A stretch of 30,988 bases of DNA from a virus. The notes beneath the pieces are model-generated. The model saw only the letters and a program-made list of their open reading frames with translations, searched no databases and had not been told where the DNA came from. The stretch spans positions 1-30,988 of IMG/VR virus record IMGVR_UViG_3300026097_000069; one strand, 5' to 3'. Shown piece by piece: positions 13,277 through 22,472 of the stretch (positions are counted from its first letter, which is position 1; the number at the start of each line of letters is the position of its first letter). The translations under genes and the position numbers were made by a program.

Positions 13277-14320
13277 TCAGCGTGTCTCAGCCGTACCAGC
13301 ACCCGTGACGCCACCCGTGGTACCAGCGATAGCGCCACCACCACCGAAGCGTCCCGTGCGTGCGCGAGCGGCACGCTCGATGTCACGAAGAGCCTGCTCG
13401 TCCTGGCCGAACGTGCCAGAGATCAACTGCTCCGTACTCACAACATCCCCACGGCCCCTTGTGAGGCCCATAGAGCGGCTAACTCGACCGAACCCTGTAC
13501 GGGCTTCCTCCTGGCTAATTCCCAGTTCCTGAAGGTTCTCAGCGCCGTAAACATCCATCCCTACGCCCTGACGCGCAGCCTCAACACCAATCAGGCTTGT
13601 GGCGTATTGCTTCTCCAGTAGCGGCGTAGCCCGATCCGGGTCCAAGAAGTAGGCAGTCATACCGCCCTCATCGATGCCATAGAAATCCCGGAACGTGCCT
13701 TTCACCTCATCCGGTGCCTCGATAGAAGCGGCAGAAGCCAAAATCACACGGTCATTCAATTCAGAAGCCGACACCTCGTTCGTCAGCAGGTCAGTCACAG
13801 ACCCCATCAACATGCCCTCGGGCAGGCCGTAACGTCGCTCCAAACCAGCAGCGGTCTTCTCGTAGTCGATGTACTCGCTCTCGCTGATAGCACGACCTTT
13901 CTCCGCAAGAGCCTGCATCGCAGGGAACCTCTGCTTGTACTCATCCGTCGTGCGAATCAGCACCATGATCGCGTCAGGCTCGTAACCTTCCTTGATGAAA
14001 CCAACCACACGGTTGTACAGGCTCATCAACCCAAAGTCACCCAGGGCAGCCTTCATGGTTGCTATGGCGTTCTGCTGACGCTTAGCCTCATCAGCCGCCC
14101 GAACCTGGGCCTCGTAAGACTGCTGCTCACGCATACGGCGAGTCTCGTAGTCATCGTCATACGACGGAACATTGGAAGCGGAAGCCTCAACACGATCTAA
14201 TTCAGAACTAAACTGGTCGATGATCTGCTGCGCCTGAGCAGCCTCGGGAAGCCCAGCGTCAATAATCCGCTGATGCTCCTCAATCGACTGATACAGACTT
14301 TCTACATACTGCTCGCTCAT
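13277..14320 (-). CDS. Putative internal virion / ejection protein (third of three)
   Basis: A 347-residue, mostly helical, soluble protein. The N-terminal 90 residues are charged and coiled-coil-like (IEEHQRIIDAGLPEAAQAQQ, ETRRMREQQSYEAQVRAADE). A middle helical domain contains VVGFIKEGYEPDAIMVLIRT followed by DEYKQRFPAM. The C-terminus is low-complexity Gly/Ala/Thr-rich (FGGGGAIAGTTGGVTGAGTA). The phrase IRTTDEYKQRFP resembles VRNSDWYQEN in the next gene product upstream, suggesting a shared repeated domain. The ATG at 14320 follows the preceding stop by one base. By place between portal and capsid genes it is probably an inner-core or ejection protein like those of T7-type phages. No enzymatic motif is visible. 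Confidence 0.65.
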   Translation of the reverse strand: MSEQYVESLYQSIEEHQRIIDAGLPEAAQAQQIIDQFSSELDRVEASASNVPSYDDDYETRRMREQQSYEAQVRAADEAKRQQNAIATMKAALGDFGLMSLYNRVVGFIKEGYEPDAIMVLIRTTDEYKQRFPAMQALAEKGRAISESEYIDYEKTAAGLERRYGLPEGMLMGSVTDLLTNEVSASELNDRVILASAASIEAPDEVKGTFRDFYGIDEGGMTAYFLDPDRATPLLEKQYATSLIGVEAARQGVGMDVYGAENLQELGISQEEARTGFGRVSRSMGLTRGRGDVVSTEQLISGTFGQDEQALRDIERAARARTGRFGGGGAIAGTTGGVTGAGTAETR

Positions 14321-14321
14321 A

Positions 14322-15323
14322 TCAGCCGCCCATCAATCCGAACATCTGCATAACCTTCCCAGTCACAGATGTCACCTCATTCTGCGCCTTACTTGTGTTC
14401 TCCCAACGAGGGTCCTGCCGGAGTTTCTTCTGGAAGTCCCACAAACCCATCGGAGCGAAATCGCCGCTGTCATTCATGCCACCCAAAGCGGAGCGAATGT
14501 ACGGATCATCCAGGGTGATCTGGTTCGGGTCCAACTCCAACTCCTGCGCCATAGTATTGATATACGGAGACGCAAGGTCATACACGTTCATGCCCTGCCT
14601 AATCTTGTCCTGATACACCGGGAACAAAGTCGCTGCCTGCTCCCGAACATCACGCTCCCAATCCTCCTGCGAAGACATGCCAGATAAGACGCTACGGGCA
14701 GCAGACTCATACCAATTATTAGCGAACGAGATGCCATTAGCCCTAGCCAGATTACGCAACTCAAACGACAAATCCCCAGCATCGCCCGTCATCTGGGCCA
14801 TACCGCGATCATCACGCACGAACGAGATTTCCTCGCTCAACGCCTGAGCCAGCAGCGACCGTCGAGTCGTCTGGTTCCAGCCCTCGTAAATGTAGCGCCG
14901 CGCTAGAGCGTTGATCTCCTCCTCAGTAACATCAGCACCCATCTGCGCGGCAGAGATACGGACAGCGTTCCGGGCTTCCTCCAAAGAGGTTTCCCAGTCA
15001 GCGCCACCTGTCTGCTCCTTCGCCCACGCGACACGCGCATACTGGTCATTCTCCTGATACCAGTCGCTGTTCCTGACAGAAGCATCCAACCGGGCAGGAG
15101 TCCACTCCTCATCCAGAGCCTGCTCAAACAGCGCCTGCAACTCAGGCACCCCATAAATGATCCCCACCGCTGCCTGATACTGAGCCGCTAACTCCTCACG
15201 AGACAACTGATCCTTGTCAGGGATGAAATCAAAGTTCTCATCCACATAGTTGCCTTCTTCAGCGGCACGGCGAGCCAGACGACGCTGCTTCCGTGACACC
15301 GTGTCACGATCTTGTTCTGCCAT
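14322..15323 (-). CDS. Putative internal virion / ejection protein (second of three)
   Basis: A 333-residue acidic helical protein without membrane segments. The N-terminus is basic (SRKQRRLARRAAEEG) and encodes a palindrome copy at codons 6-10 (D-T-V-S-R). The body contains repeated helical units such as YGVPELQALFEQALDEEWTP, ARLDASVRNSDWYQEN and EELDPNQITLDDPYIRSAL-type motifs near the end, then LRQDPRWENTSKA. I recall similar segments in uncharacterised virion-associated proteins of actinobacterial phages, but no name can be given. The ATG at 15323 overlaps the preceding stop (TAATG), with GAGGG about five bases upstream. Probably works with its neighbours and the giant protein in DNA ejection. 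Confidence 0.65.
   Translation of the reverse strand: MAEQDRDTVSRKQRRLARRAAEEGNYVDENFDFIPDKDQLSREELAAQYQAAVGIIYGVPELQALFEQALDEEWTPARLDASVRNSDWYQENDQYARVAWAKEQTGGADWETSLEEARNAVRISAAQMGADVTEEEINALARRYIYEGWNQTTRRSLLAQALSEEISFVRDDRGMAQMTGDAGDLSFELRNLARANGISFANNWYESAARSVLSGMSSQEDWERDVREQAATLFPVYQDKIRQGMNVYDLASPYINTMAQELELDPNQITLDDPYIRSALGGMNDSGDFAPMGLWDFQKKLRQDPRWENTSKAQNEVTSVTGKVMQMFGLMGG
15293..15307. repeat. Dispersed palindrome copy at the start of a virion gene
   Basis: An exact copy located 16-30 bases inside the gene at 14322-15323 and read as D-T-V-S-R. Centre base is G in the direction of transcription. Confidence 0.85.
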
Positions 15324-16216
15324 TAGACCCTCGCCTGCAATGAGTTGATGAACGTATCCAGCAAAGTCGTAGCCGCCTGGTACTCAGCAGCACCCTCCAT
15401 GCCCTGCGCGTACTCCTCCGCGAACGTAGAAGGGTTGAACCCGCCGCTCGTCATTGTCTCAGTCTCAACCTTTGATTGAGCGATTCCCTGCGGAGTGGTG
15501 GTGCTAGTTGCCTTGGTCACCGTTGGGCTGCGCTTCTCAGCAGCGTTCAGAGCCTTGAGAAAGTTCTCCTGCTCAAAATTAGTTGCATCCCTACCTAGGT
15601 AATCCGACAGGGCGTTCTTCAACAATCCACGGGCAGTACCAGGGTCGCTGAGGTTCACCGACTCCGTGACCTGCTTAGTGGTCACCGGGCCACGATAGAC
15701 ACCACCACCGCCACCGCCTCCACCAGCGCCCCCACCGCCAGCGCCATTCTTCTCCAGATCCTCGACAACCATGTTGAACGCATCAACCGGGGTAATGTTC
15801 TTATTCGCATACGCCTTTGCATTAGCGGATATGTTGATTGCGCGTTCCCAAATACCATCCAGCCACGACGGGTCCCAATCCGACCCACCCCAGTAACGGT
15901 CAGCCGTGGCACGCAACTGCTCCTTAGCCGCTGGAGCAAGCGTCTCCAGCATGTAGCGAGCATCAGCGATAGGAACCAACTGCTCAACCTGAGTCGGCTT
16001 CTTCACATTCGTCTTGTACGGGAACCCAGGCCACCGCTCCGCCTCAACCTGGCCCATATACACAAGCCGCTGATTACCCGTCGCAGGCCCAACAATGGGA
16101 GCGTTCACGTTCAACCGCTGCGCCGCAGGAGTGCCCTGCGGATACAGATTCATAGGCGACAAGCCTTGAGCCGACGACAACGACGGCAAAGTTGTCTCAG
16201 GAGCCATCTCAGACAT
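15323..16216 (-). CDS. Putative internal virion protein with Gly-rich hinge (first of three)
   Basis: A 297-residue protein. An extended N-terminal Pro-rich region (residues 1-70) is followed by a helical domain (EQLVPIADARYMLETLAPAA, YWGGSDWDPSWLDGIWERAI). A glycine run near residues 163-177 (GAGGGGAGGGGGGGG) acts as a hinge. A second helical domain contains LLKNALSDYLGRDATNFEQE and NFLKALNAAEK, a pattern shared with other actinobacterial phage proteins I have seen. I chose the ATG at 16216 because GGAGGG lies about five bases upstream and the gene then overlaps the giant gene by eight bases (ATGTCTGA). The frame is open further upstream to 16288 without a better site. Role inferred from position. 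Confidence 0.65.
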   Translation of the reverse strand: MSEMAPETTLPSLSSAQGLSPMNLYPQGTPAAQRLNVNAPIVGPATGNQRLVYMGQVEAERWPGFPYKTNVKKPTQVEQLVPIADARYMLETLAPAAKEQLRATADRYWGGSDWDPSWLDGIWERAINISANAKAYANKNITPVDAFNMVVEDLEKNGAGGGGAGGGGGGGGVYRGPVTTKQVTESVNLSDPGTARGLLKNALSDYLGRDATNFEQENFLKALNAAEKRSPTVTKATSTTTPQGIAQSKVETETMTSGGFNPSTFAEEYAQGMEGAAEYQAATTLLDTFINSLQARV

Positions 16217-19200
16217 TGCTACCCTCCGGTGTTTGCTCGTATACAGTAGCGAACTGAACGCCCGTGTTCTGAGGATCATCGTCCCCATTCAGGAAACGGT
16301 TAGAGAAACTGCCCCACCCATCAAACTTATTGATGAGCAGTTGCCTGAACTGATCCCAGTAAGCACGGATGTTCTCGTTGTCGCTGTGATTGATCCCATT
16401 AGGTGAAACAGCGAGCGCGTTCATAACCTCATTACGGCCCTGCAAGTACATGCTCGCCGCTTGCCAAACCTGGCTCTCCTGGTTGTCAGCAACAAACTGT
16501 TCATTGCTGAGAGCCTGCCGGATCACCCGGATAGCGTTCTGCGTCCTAGTAGAGCCAAAATCCTCATAGTCAGTAGCCCAACCCTCATACAACGGATTGT
16601 TTTTCATCTCCTGAATCGTGGCGTTCTTCATCTCTTTCAAGTCCTCCGCACCCCTCTGGCGGTACGAAGTTAGACCACGCTGCTGCAACAAAGCATCCAA
16701 GTAATCCATGCGAGAGATGTATTCAGTCCAACCCGAGTTTTTCTGCGATTCCAGCCACGCCTGATCCGGTGTCTGCAATTCACGGAAGTAATCAGTCACA
16801 CCAGGAATCTGATTAGAGAATTGCCACGCATACGCGCTACCGTCATACAGCGAGTTCGGGTCATCCGTCACCAGCATCGACAGCACACTTAGGTTCCCGG
16901 TCTGAGCCAACTCCGGTGCCACAGATCGCATCAAATCACCGTACTTACGGGCAGCACGCACACTATCCACGCGAGCAGGCATACCAGCAACATTCTTACT
17001 TGTAGAGAAGTCACCCACCATCATCAGCAGGTTCCCGAACGCCTGATTAGCCATCCGGCTACCCTCCAGGCCGTACTCTCGGTCATACGCACGAATCGCA
17101 TCCGTAAGCGGCTGCAAGTTTGACTCGTACTGCGGAGGTGTAAACGCGAACACGTTACCCAAGATACGCAGCCAGTAGAAACGGTTGGTCTTGTCCTGAA
17201 TCTCATCCGCTGTCGGCATCTCATCCCGATACCCACCCAAATACTGAGCGATCTCATTCCGGTACTGCATGTTGTAGTAGTAGGCGTACTGACGAGAGGA
17301 GCCTTCACCCTCAATCATCTGCTTCAACTTCTGCGCTACTGGGGGAAGGAACAAGTCGCTGGAGAACGCTTCCGCTGACAAACCACGGCCCTCACCGAAA
17401 ACGTAAGACTTCCAAACATTCCACACATCCTCAGCGCCCTCATTACCCAACGCACTACGCAGAATCTCAGGAGCCTCAACACTCATGCCGAACCAACCGT
17501 GCTTCATCATCTCCGACACAGGAGCGACACCAATCGGTCCAGGACGCGGAACGAAAGCGAAACCGCTCTCCGGCATGATCGCGTTTAGGCTCGACTTACG
17601 AATCTTGATATTCAACATATTGTCGATACCAAAGTTCTCTTTCACCGCGTCAGGCATGAAGTCCAGCGGCAGCGCAAGCACAATGTTGCCTTCTTCATCC
17701 TCAATGTCGATCTTGTTCGGCGTGTTCCACACAGCCAAACCAATACCCAGCACAGACGGGTCACGCCACACCAGACGACCAAGCGTGGTAGTCGAGTTCT
17801 GGAACGCACTCACGAACGGGAACAAGTATTCGCCGCTGCGACCCAGCCGAGTACGCCGTTCAATCGTGTACAACCAATCTTTCGTGTCTTTCAACGCACG
17901 ACGATGCGAAATGTTTTGCAATCGCTCAATCATGCGAGCAGGAATAACATCCGTATCCAACTGATCTTGCAGCGAGCGAACCAGCCCGGTCATCGTCTCC
18001 TCGTAACGGCGACCGTAGAACGGCACACGAACGAAAGCGTCTTCGGGAATGGTGCCCAGCCAGCGCATACCAAAAGCCGCAAACCTGCGCCATTGCTGAC
18101 GCAACCCAAGGAACCCAACTTCCTCCGCGATGTTTCCTACGACAGGCTTCAGGTCATTCACAAAATTACCGGCCTCATCCTTCTGACCGATAAGCGTTTC
18201 CACAACTCTGCCTGTGAAGCCAGAACGACCAGTTGTTTCAGCGCCCATGCTGGTGCGGCGCACATACTCACGGAACTCAGCCGTAGGAGCCAACTGCTCC
18301 CACCGCTTGAACAACTCATCCACATACGCGACAGTTGTCTCATAGTCGATTGGCGCTATCGAATCCACGCCCTTCTTCGGAATCTCAGCCTTCGTCACGA
18401 ACGCAGCGATCTCGCGCCCGTTCTTCGTTCCCCGCAGGAACTTCACAACTTCTTCCGGCGTAGAACCAGCGACAATCATGCCGCCCACTTCGCTGTTCTT
18501 GAACTGTCGAACAGCAGTAGCAACACCCTCAAAGTACTCCGGCCCCTGATCCGGATTCACATTGACGTAGTACCGCATCTGCTTCTGCCGCAACACACCA
18601 CCAAGCGCGTCGCCGCGCAGAGAAGCCATCGCCTGCTGCGTGTTATCCGCAGAAAGATTCATCAAAGCGATAGGTGAATACGGGCTGTTGCGTGAGAACG
18701 CCTGCTGGAACGTCTGACCATCCGCTACCTGCAACTCACCATCAAACACACGCCGCTTCGCTGTACCCTGCTGGCGGAACAAAGCCACCGCTTCCAGGTC
18801 AGAATCAAGCAAGCCACGCTGCGCCCGATACCACTCATCCATCTGCATAAAGAAACGCAACTGATCGACCAGACCCTCAATCTCCGGGCCAACCATCGGA
18901 TCAGACTTCACGCCACGGATTCGACCGATCTGGTCGTTCATCGCATCTAACTTCGCCTGCCCTACCTCGATCTCCTTCGCAGGAGCGCCCGAGTTCTTCA
19001 ACGCAGCCAACTCATCAGCAGCGTCATTCGCCTGATTCATGAAGAACGTCATCACTTCGTCCTTCGCCGCTGGCGACAACTCCGCTAACTCCTCACCAAT
19101 ACGAGCAACAGCAGCGACATTGTTAGCAATGTTCTCGTCTTGCTTAGCGATCTGAACCGCTTTCCACTTCATAAACTTCTTAGGCATGATCGGTGCCGCG

Positions 19201-21914
19201 CCAGTCCGTTGCGCCTCACGCAACGCCACCGTCGCATCCTCAATCGCGCCCTTCGTCCCCGACAAGCCACCCAGGTTCCGGCGAACCCAAGCATTACGAA
19301 TCGAGAAAGCACCCTGATACGCGGCATCCTTCAACGGAGCCAGCGAAAACTGGAACGCTGTCGAACGAGCAAGACCCTCAAACGTGTTCCGCTGCGTGTA
19401 ACCCAACCGCATCAACACCGCTGGCCGCCACAACTCATTGAAAAACTCGTAAGCAGCACCGGCACCCGTAGCCGTAGCCTGCCTAAACTCGTCACGCTTC
19501 TTTGTCCAACCCTGCTCATTCCACAACCGAGCACGCTTCTCAAACACCTTGAAGTTGAGCATGTAAGTGCCCTGCTGAAGATGAGTCTCCAGCCACGGGG
19601 AACGGTTGATGCTCTTATCAACATCGTCAATCCAGTAGCCCTCGTTACGGACACTCTCAACGATCTTGTCTCGCTTGCTCTTAGCGATACTCTTTACGTT
19701 ATCTAGGTCAGACAGCGACAAGCCGTGCCACGCAGCGATGTCCCCCATGATTTCTTCCTCGATACGGTCCAGAGCCAACTTCGATGCCATATCTCCCTTC
19801 GTGGTGTCCTGAAGCGCATCCATGTACCGAGCGACCAACTGCTCTTTACGCTCAACACCACCAACAACAAAAGTCTCCGTAACAGCCTTACCGTTTTTGT
19901 CTTTCACCTCCTCCATTTGTCCAGTTGTCTTGTTTTTCTTCAACCGCGTGCGCGTAACAGTCTTTGTCTCACCGCTGTAAATGTTGATGTCATTCAGCGC
20001 AGCACGAACCTCACGAGTGGACTCCTGAGCGCCAATCGAACGAGTCGTCACAAACCCAGCAGGAGTTTCTTCTCCAAACCAGCGCCACAGATTCAACGCA
20101 CGAGACAAACCGTTGTTACCGAAAACGTCTTTCTGCCACGGCTTCAACCGCTTCGCATTGCCCTCAGCGTCAATACGGCGAGCGCCACGAACAGCAGCAG
20201 CCTGATAAGCCTTCGTTGCACGCTTCTGTCGAGAAGTCTCAGCGCGGCGACCGAACCAGTTACCGCGAGAGAAACCAGCGTTCGATTCACGGAACGAACC
20301 AAACACCGGACCAAGGCCGCTAGTCTCTGTTTCCACAGCCTTTGTGAAGTACTTATCGCGGCGCATCATTTCCTTCACCGCAGTACGAGCAGCATCAGCC
20401 GTGTCAGCCGTGAAGTTCAACGGGTTCAGCGGATCAATCATCGCCTCATCAAGAGAGTCTGTGAACACCCACGTTTCATTCGCTGCATCCAGGCGAGCCT
20501 TCGACCGCTGAAACTCCGGCGTAGCCTGCAACTCAGACTTACTCAAACCACGAGCCTCTAGCGCCTTGATCGTCTCGTCATGCTGAGTCAAAGCAATATC
20601 AACATCACGCTCAGCCTTCTTCAACATTCGCTTCTTCGTAGCCGGATCAGAGGCGAACCGCTGCATATTGATCTGGCGGCGAGCATCACCAATCTCAATA
20701 GCCAAATCCGCACGCAACCGAAGCAAATCAGACTGAGCAGCAGAATCACCAACAGCAGCGCGAATAATCAACGCCGCCTCGTCATAGTTCTCCGCGTTAT
20801 GCAACGCGCTAGCAATACCATCACGGTTCGTCGCATAACGGACAACACGGTGATTCATAATCTCGCTACGAGTCACCAGTTTCGTGCCATCCTCAGCCTT
20901 CTGGCTCACCCAGTTAGCAAACTGAGCCTCTGGCGCTAACCGCGAAATCTCATCCGCATTACCGCTAGCGATAGCAGGCCGCGCCTCATCCAGATTTGCG
21001 ACAACCCGATCAATGTCTTTCTGCGTCTCAATGGGTCGATCCAGGTAACGCAACCGACCGACCTTCAGGAACTTTCCACCAAAGATCAATGGGTCAGCAA
21101 AAATAGTGAACGCTGCATCCAAGTTACCTGTAATGATCCGGCCAGCGGTGTTCTCGCTAAAAGCCGCCGTGCGCTGAGCCTCATCCGTAATATCAAAACC
21201 GGCTTGCTGAGCAGCGTTCTCCGAATCAATGTTTGACAGTAACGTCGAAAGAGCAGCACCCGGCAACGTCAAGAAATCCGTCGCCTGCATCTCCCCGCGC
21301 TTCATCCGGCCAGCAGCCGCCCCCATCGACGCGACAAAAACCTGCCCAGGAGAAACCTCACCGGCCTCCTCCCAGGTGAGCGTCCTAATGCCACCCGGCA
21401 AACCAGAAATACCAGCAGTTGTCAGTTGGCTAAGGCGGTCATAGCCCCAATCAACGCCACGCAGAAACCCGTCCCAAACAGACTCAATGCCTGTTTCTTT
21501 CTCATCTTCGTAATCGAACAAGCGAGACAGCCACGACTTAGCCGTATCCAGCACACCCTCGCTACGCAACTGATTCGGGTCAGACAAATACTGCTGAACA
21601 GGAGCCTGCCCCGCTGGGCTAACAAACTGCGAAGCAGGAACATTCATTCCAGCAAGACCACCACCAGCGCCCTGCATTACCGCAGGCTGATTAGCGGTCC
21701 CCGGCACAATACCTGGGGCAGCCATACCCATCTGCTGTTGGGCACCCATGTACGACCCAGGCATAACTGATTGAGTTGCCTGCTCAATGCCACCAGGAGT
21801 CGGGTAAATGCCGAAAGTGGAAGCATCAATGTTTGGGTCAGCCTCCGGGTAAGTGAACGACCAGTCGTCCCAGCCCTTACCGCTGATGTCCCTGTTCTGC
21901 GTCTTAGCCGCCAT
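16209..21914 (-). CDS. Giant 1901-residue internal virion / ejection protein
   Basis: The largest gene of the window, 5.7 kb. Residues 1-110 are low-complexity and rich in Gln, Met, Gly and Pro, likely flexible. From there most of the protein looks helical and soluble, with long charged helices (for example RLRADLAIEIGDARRQINMQ and KKRMLKKAERDVDIALTQHD), several hydrophobic patches such as NLDAAFTIFADPLIFGGKFL, and a central segment WRPAVLMRLGYTQRNTFEGL. I see no transglycosylase or peptidase signature. Size, place between portal and capsid genes and absence of any tape-measure gene suggest an inner-capsid protein ejected with the DNA. The ATG at 21914 overlaps the 58-residue gene upstream. 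A virion RNA polymerase of the N4 type was considered, but I cannot find its motifs. Confidence 0.7.
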   Translation of the reverse strand: MAAKTQNRDISGKGWDDWSFTYPEADPNIDASTFGIYPTPGGIEQATQSVMPGSYMGAQQQMGMAAPGIVPGTANQPAVMQGAGGGLAGMNVPASQFVSPAGQAPVQQYLSDPNQLRSEGVLDTAKSWLSRLFDYEDEKETGIESVWDGFLRGVDWGYDRLSQLTTAGISGLPGGIRTLTWEEAGEVSPGQVFVASMGAAAGRMKRGEMQATDFLTLPGAALSTLLSNIDSENAAQQAGFDITDEAQRTAAFSENTAGRIITGNLDAAFTIFADPLIFGGKFLKVGRLRYLDRPIETQKDIDRVVANLDEARPAIASGNADEISRLAPEAQFANWVSQKAEDGTKLVTRSEIMNHRVVRYATNRDGIASALHNAENYDEAALIIRAAVGDSAAQSDLLRLRADLAIEIGDARRQINMQRFASDPATKKRMLKKAERDVDIALTQHDETIKALEARGLSKSELQATPEFQRSKARLDAANETWVFTDSLDEAMIDPLNPLNFTADTADAARTAVKEMMRRDKYFTKAVETETSGLGPVFGSFRESNAGFSRGNWFGRRAETSRQKRATKAYQAAAVRGARRIDAEGNAKRLKPWQKDVFGNNGLSRALNLWRWFGEETPAGFVTTRSIGAQESTREVRAALNDINIYSGETKTVTRTRLKKNKTTGQMEEVKDKNGKAVTETFVVGGVERKEQLVARYMDALQDTTKGDMASKLALDRIEEEIMGDIAAWHGLSLSDLDNVKSIAKSKRDKIVESVRNEGYWIDDVDKSINRSPWLETHLQQGTYMLNFKVFEKRARLWNEQGWTKKRDEFRQATATGAGAAYEFFNELWRPAVLMRLGYTQRNTFEGLARSTAFQFSLAPLKDAAYQGAFSIRNAWVRRNLGGLSGTKGAIEDATVALREAQRTGAAPIMPKKFMKWKAVQIAKQDENIANNVAAVARIGEELAELSPAAKDEVMTFFMNQANDAADELAALKNSGAPAKEIEVGQAKLDAMNDQIGRIRGVKSDPMVGPEIEGLVDQLRFFMQMDEWYRAQRGLLDSDLEAVALFRQQGTAKRRVFDGELQVADGQTFQQAFSRNSPYSPIALMNLSADNTQQAMASLRGDALGGVLRQKQMRYYVNVNPDQGPEYFEGVATAVRQFKNSEVGGMIVAGSTPEEVVKFLRGTKNGREIAAFVTKAEIPKKGVDSIAPIDYETTVAYVDELFKRWEQLAPTAEFREYVRRTSMGAETTGRSGFTGRVVETLIGQKDEAGNFVNDLKPVVGNIAEEVGFLGLRQQWRRFAAFGMRWLGTIPEDAFVRVPFYGRRYEETMTGLVRSLQDQLDTDVIPARMIERLQNISHRRALKDTKDWLYTIERRTRLGRSGEYLFPFVSAFQNSTTTLGRLVWRDPSVLGIGLAVWNTPNKIDIEDEEGNIVLALPLDFMPDAVKENFGIDNMLNIKIRKSSLNAIMPESGFAFVPRPGPIGVAPVSEMMKHGWFGMSVEAPEILRSALGNEGAEDVWNVWKSYVFGEGRGLSAEAFSSDLFLPPVAQKLKQMIEGEGSSRQYAYYYNMQYRNEIAQYLGGYRDEMPTADEIQDKTNRFYWLRILGNVFAFTPPQYESNLQPLTDAIRAYDREYGLEGSRMANQAFGNLLMMVGDFSTSKNVAGMPARVDSVRAARKYGDLMRSVAPELAQTGNLSVLSMLVTDDPNSLYDGSAYAWQFSNQIPGVTDYFRELQTPDQAWLESQKNSGWTEYISRMDYLDALLQQRGLTSYRQRGAEDLKEMKNATIQEMKNNPLYEGWATDYEDFGSTRTQNAIRVIRQALSNEQFVADNQESQVWQAASMYLQGRNEVMNALAVSPNGINHSDNENIRAYWDQFRQLLINKFDGWGSFSNRFLNGDDDPQNTGVQFATVYEQTPEGSNV

Positions 21915-22080
21915 AAGAGTTCAATTCCCGAAGATCAACATTGGTCAAGTCTTTTATAAATTGGTTGCGTGTCTCGTCATCAGGCCACGGCACCAGCGAC
22001 ATCGAAATGACCGTCGGTGCGTTCTCCACGCCAAGAGCGTCCGTGAACGCTGCAAGGTTCCGCTCAAAAGGAACAGTCAT
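21904..22080 (-). CDS. 58-residue hypothetical protein between portal region and giant gene
   Basis: A short acidic protein, MTVPFERNLAAFTDALGV at the start and LTNVDLRELNSYGG at the end, with a central VPWPDDETRNQF. It is supported by tight packing: its ATG overlaps the preceding stop by one base (TGATG), its stop lies 11 bases inside the start of the giant gene, and it fills what would otherwise be a 165-base gap. No family is recognised. A role in head assembly is possible from position only. Confidence 0.65.
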   Translation of the reverse strand: MTVPFERNLAAFTDALGVENAPTVISMSLVPWPDDETRNQFIKDLTNVDLRELNSYGG

Positions 22081-22472
22081 CACGAACCCCGGATGTATCG
22101 AACAAGTGTGCGAACAGAATCAGGAGTCTCCGGCTGGCGAGCAATCGGCTCCAACAGCGGAAGCCACTTCTTCAACCGCTGCGTCTCCGTCAAGCGAGGA
22201 TCGAAGTTAGTCAAAGCCTCCCGACCACGACCAGCGCCCTGCATCAAACCATCAGTAATCGGCTCCCCAGGACGCATCGTCGGAGTAGTCAAAGACGGAG
22301 TTTGATCCGGGTAGATCGGCAACTGCGTGTTTTGTGACACCGTGTCACGACTCTCAACACCACCAGCAGCAGGAGAACCAGCATCCATGTTGTAGTTCTG
22401 CATCATGTCCGTCCGGTTCGTGTACGCCTGCCCAGGAGTGCCTTGCCGCTTACCGCCACGACGACGAGGCAT
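22080..22472 (-). CDS. Small hypothetical protein after the portal
   Basis: A 130-residue protein with a basic N-terminus (PRRRGGKRQGTPGQ) and a disordered Pro/Thr/Gln-rich middle (QNTQLPIYPDQTPSLTTPTM). Its C-terminal helical part (TETQRLKKWLPLLEPIARQP, SVRTLVRYIRGS) looks folded. The palindrome at 22334-22348 is read near residues 42-46 as D-T-V-S-Q, in a region that looks disordered and so could tolerate an imposed DNA sequence. The ATG at 22472 overlaps the portal stop (TGATG), with GAGAGGAG about eight bases upstream. Possibly a small capsid-completion or portal-associated factor; no family recognised. Confidence 0.7.
   Translation of the reverse strand: MPRRRGGKRQGTPGQAYTNRTDMMQNYNMDAGSPAAGGVESRDTVSQNTQLPIYPDQTPSLTTPTMRPGEPITDGLMQGAGRGREALTNFDPRLTETQRLKKWLPLLEPIARQPETPDSVRTLVRYIRGS
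22334..22348. repeat. Dispersed palindrome copy in the gene after the portal
   Basis: An exact copy inside the gene at 22080-22472, read as D-T-V-S-Q, with centre G in the direction of transcription. It lies about 125 bases after the start of that gene. Confidence 0.85.

Noticed and set aside
13116-13532. Plus-strand open frame of 138 codons across the scaffold leader
   Set aside because: It starts inside the palindrome, runs antisense into a well-supported gene, and its second half is the mirror of that gene's Gly-rich end.
16209-21914. N4-type virion RNA polymerase
   Set aside because: The capsid is N4_gp56-like, so I looked for the catalytic motifs of single-subunit polymerases in the giant protein. 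I found no convincing set, and its length is well below the N4 enzyme.
16209-21914. Tape measure protein
   Set aside because: There are no long regular repeats or tail-tube and chaperone genes, and it lies between portal and capsid rather than after tail-tube genes.
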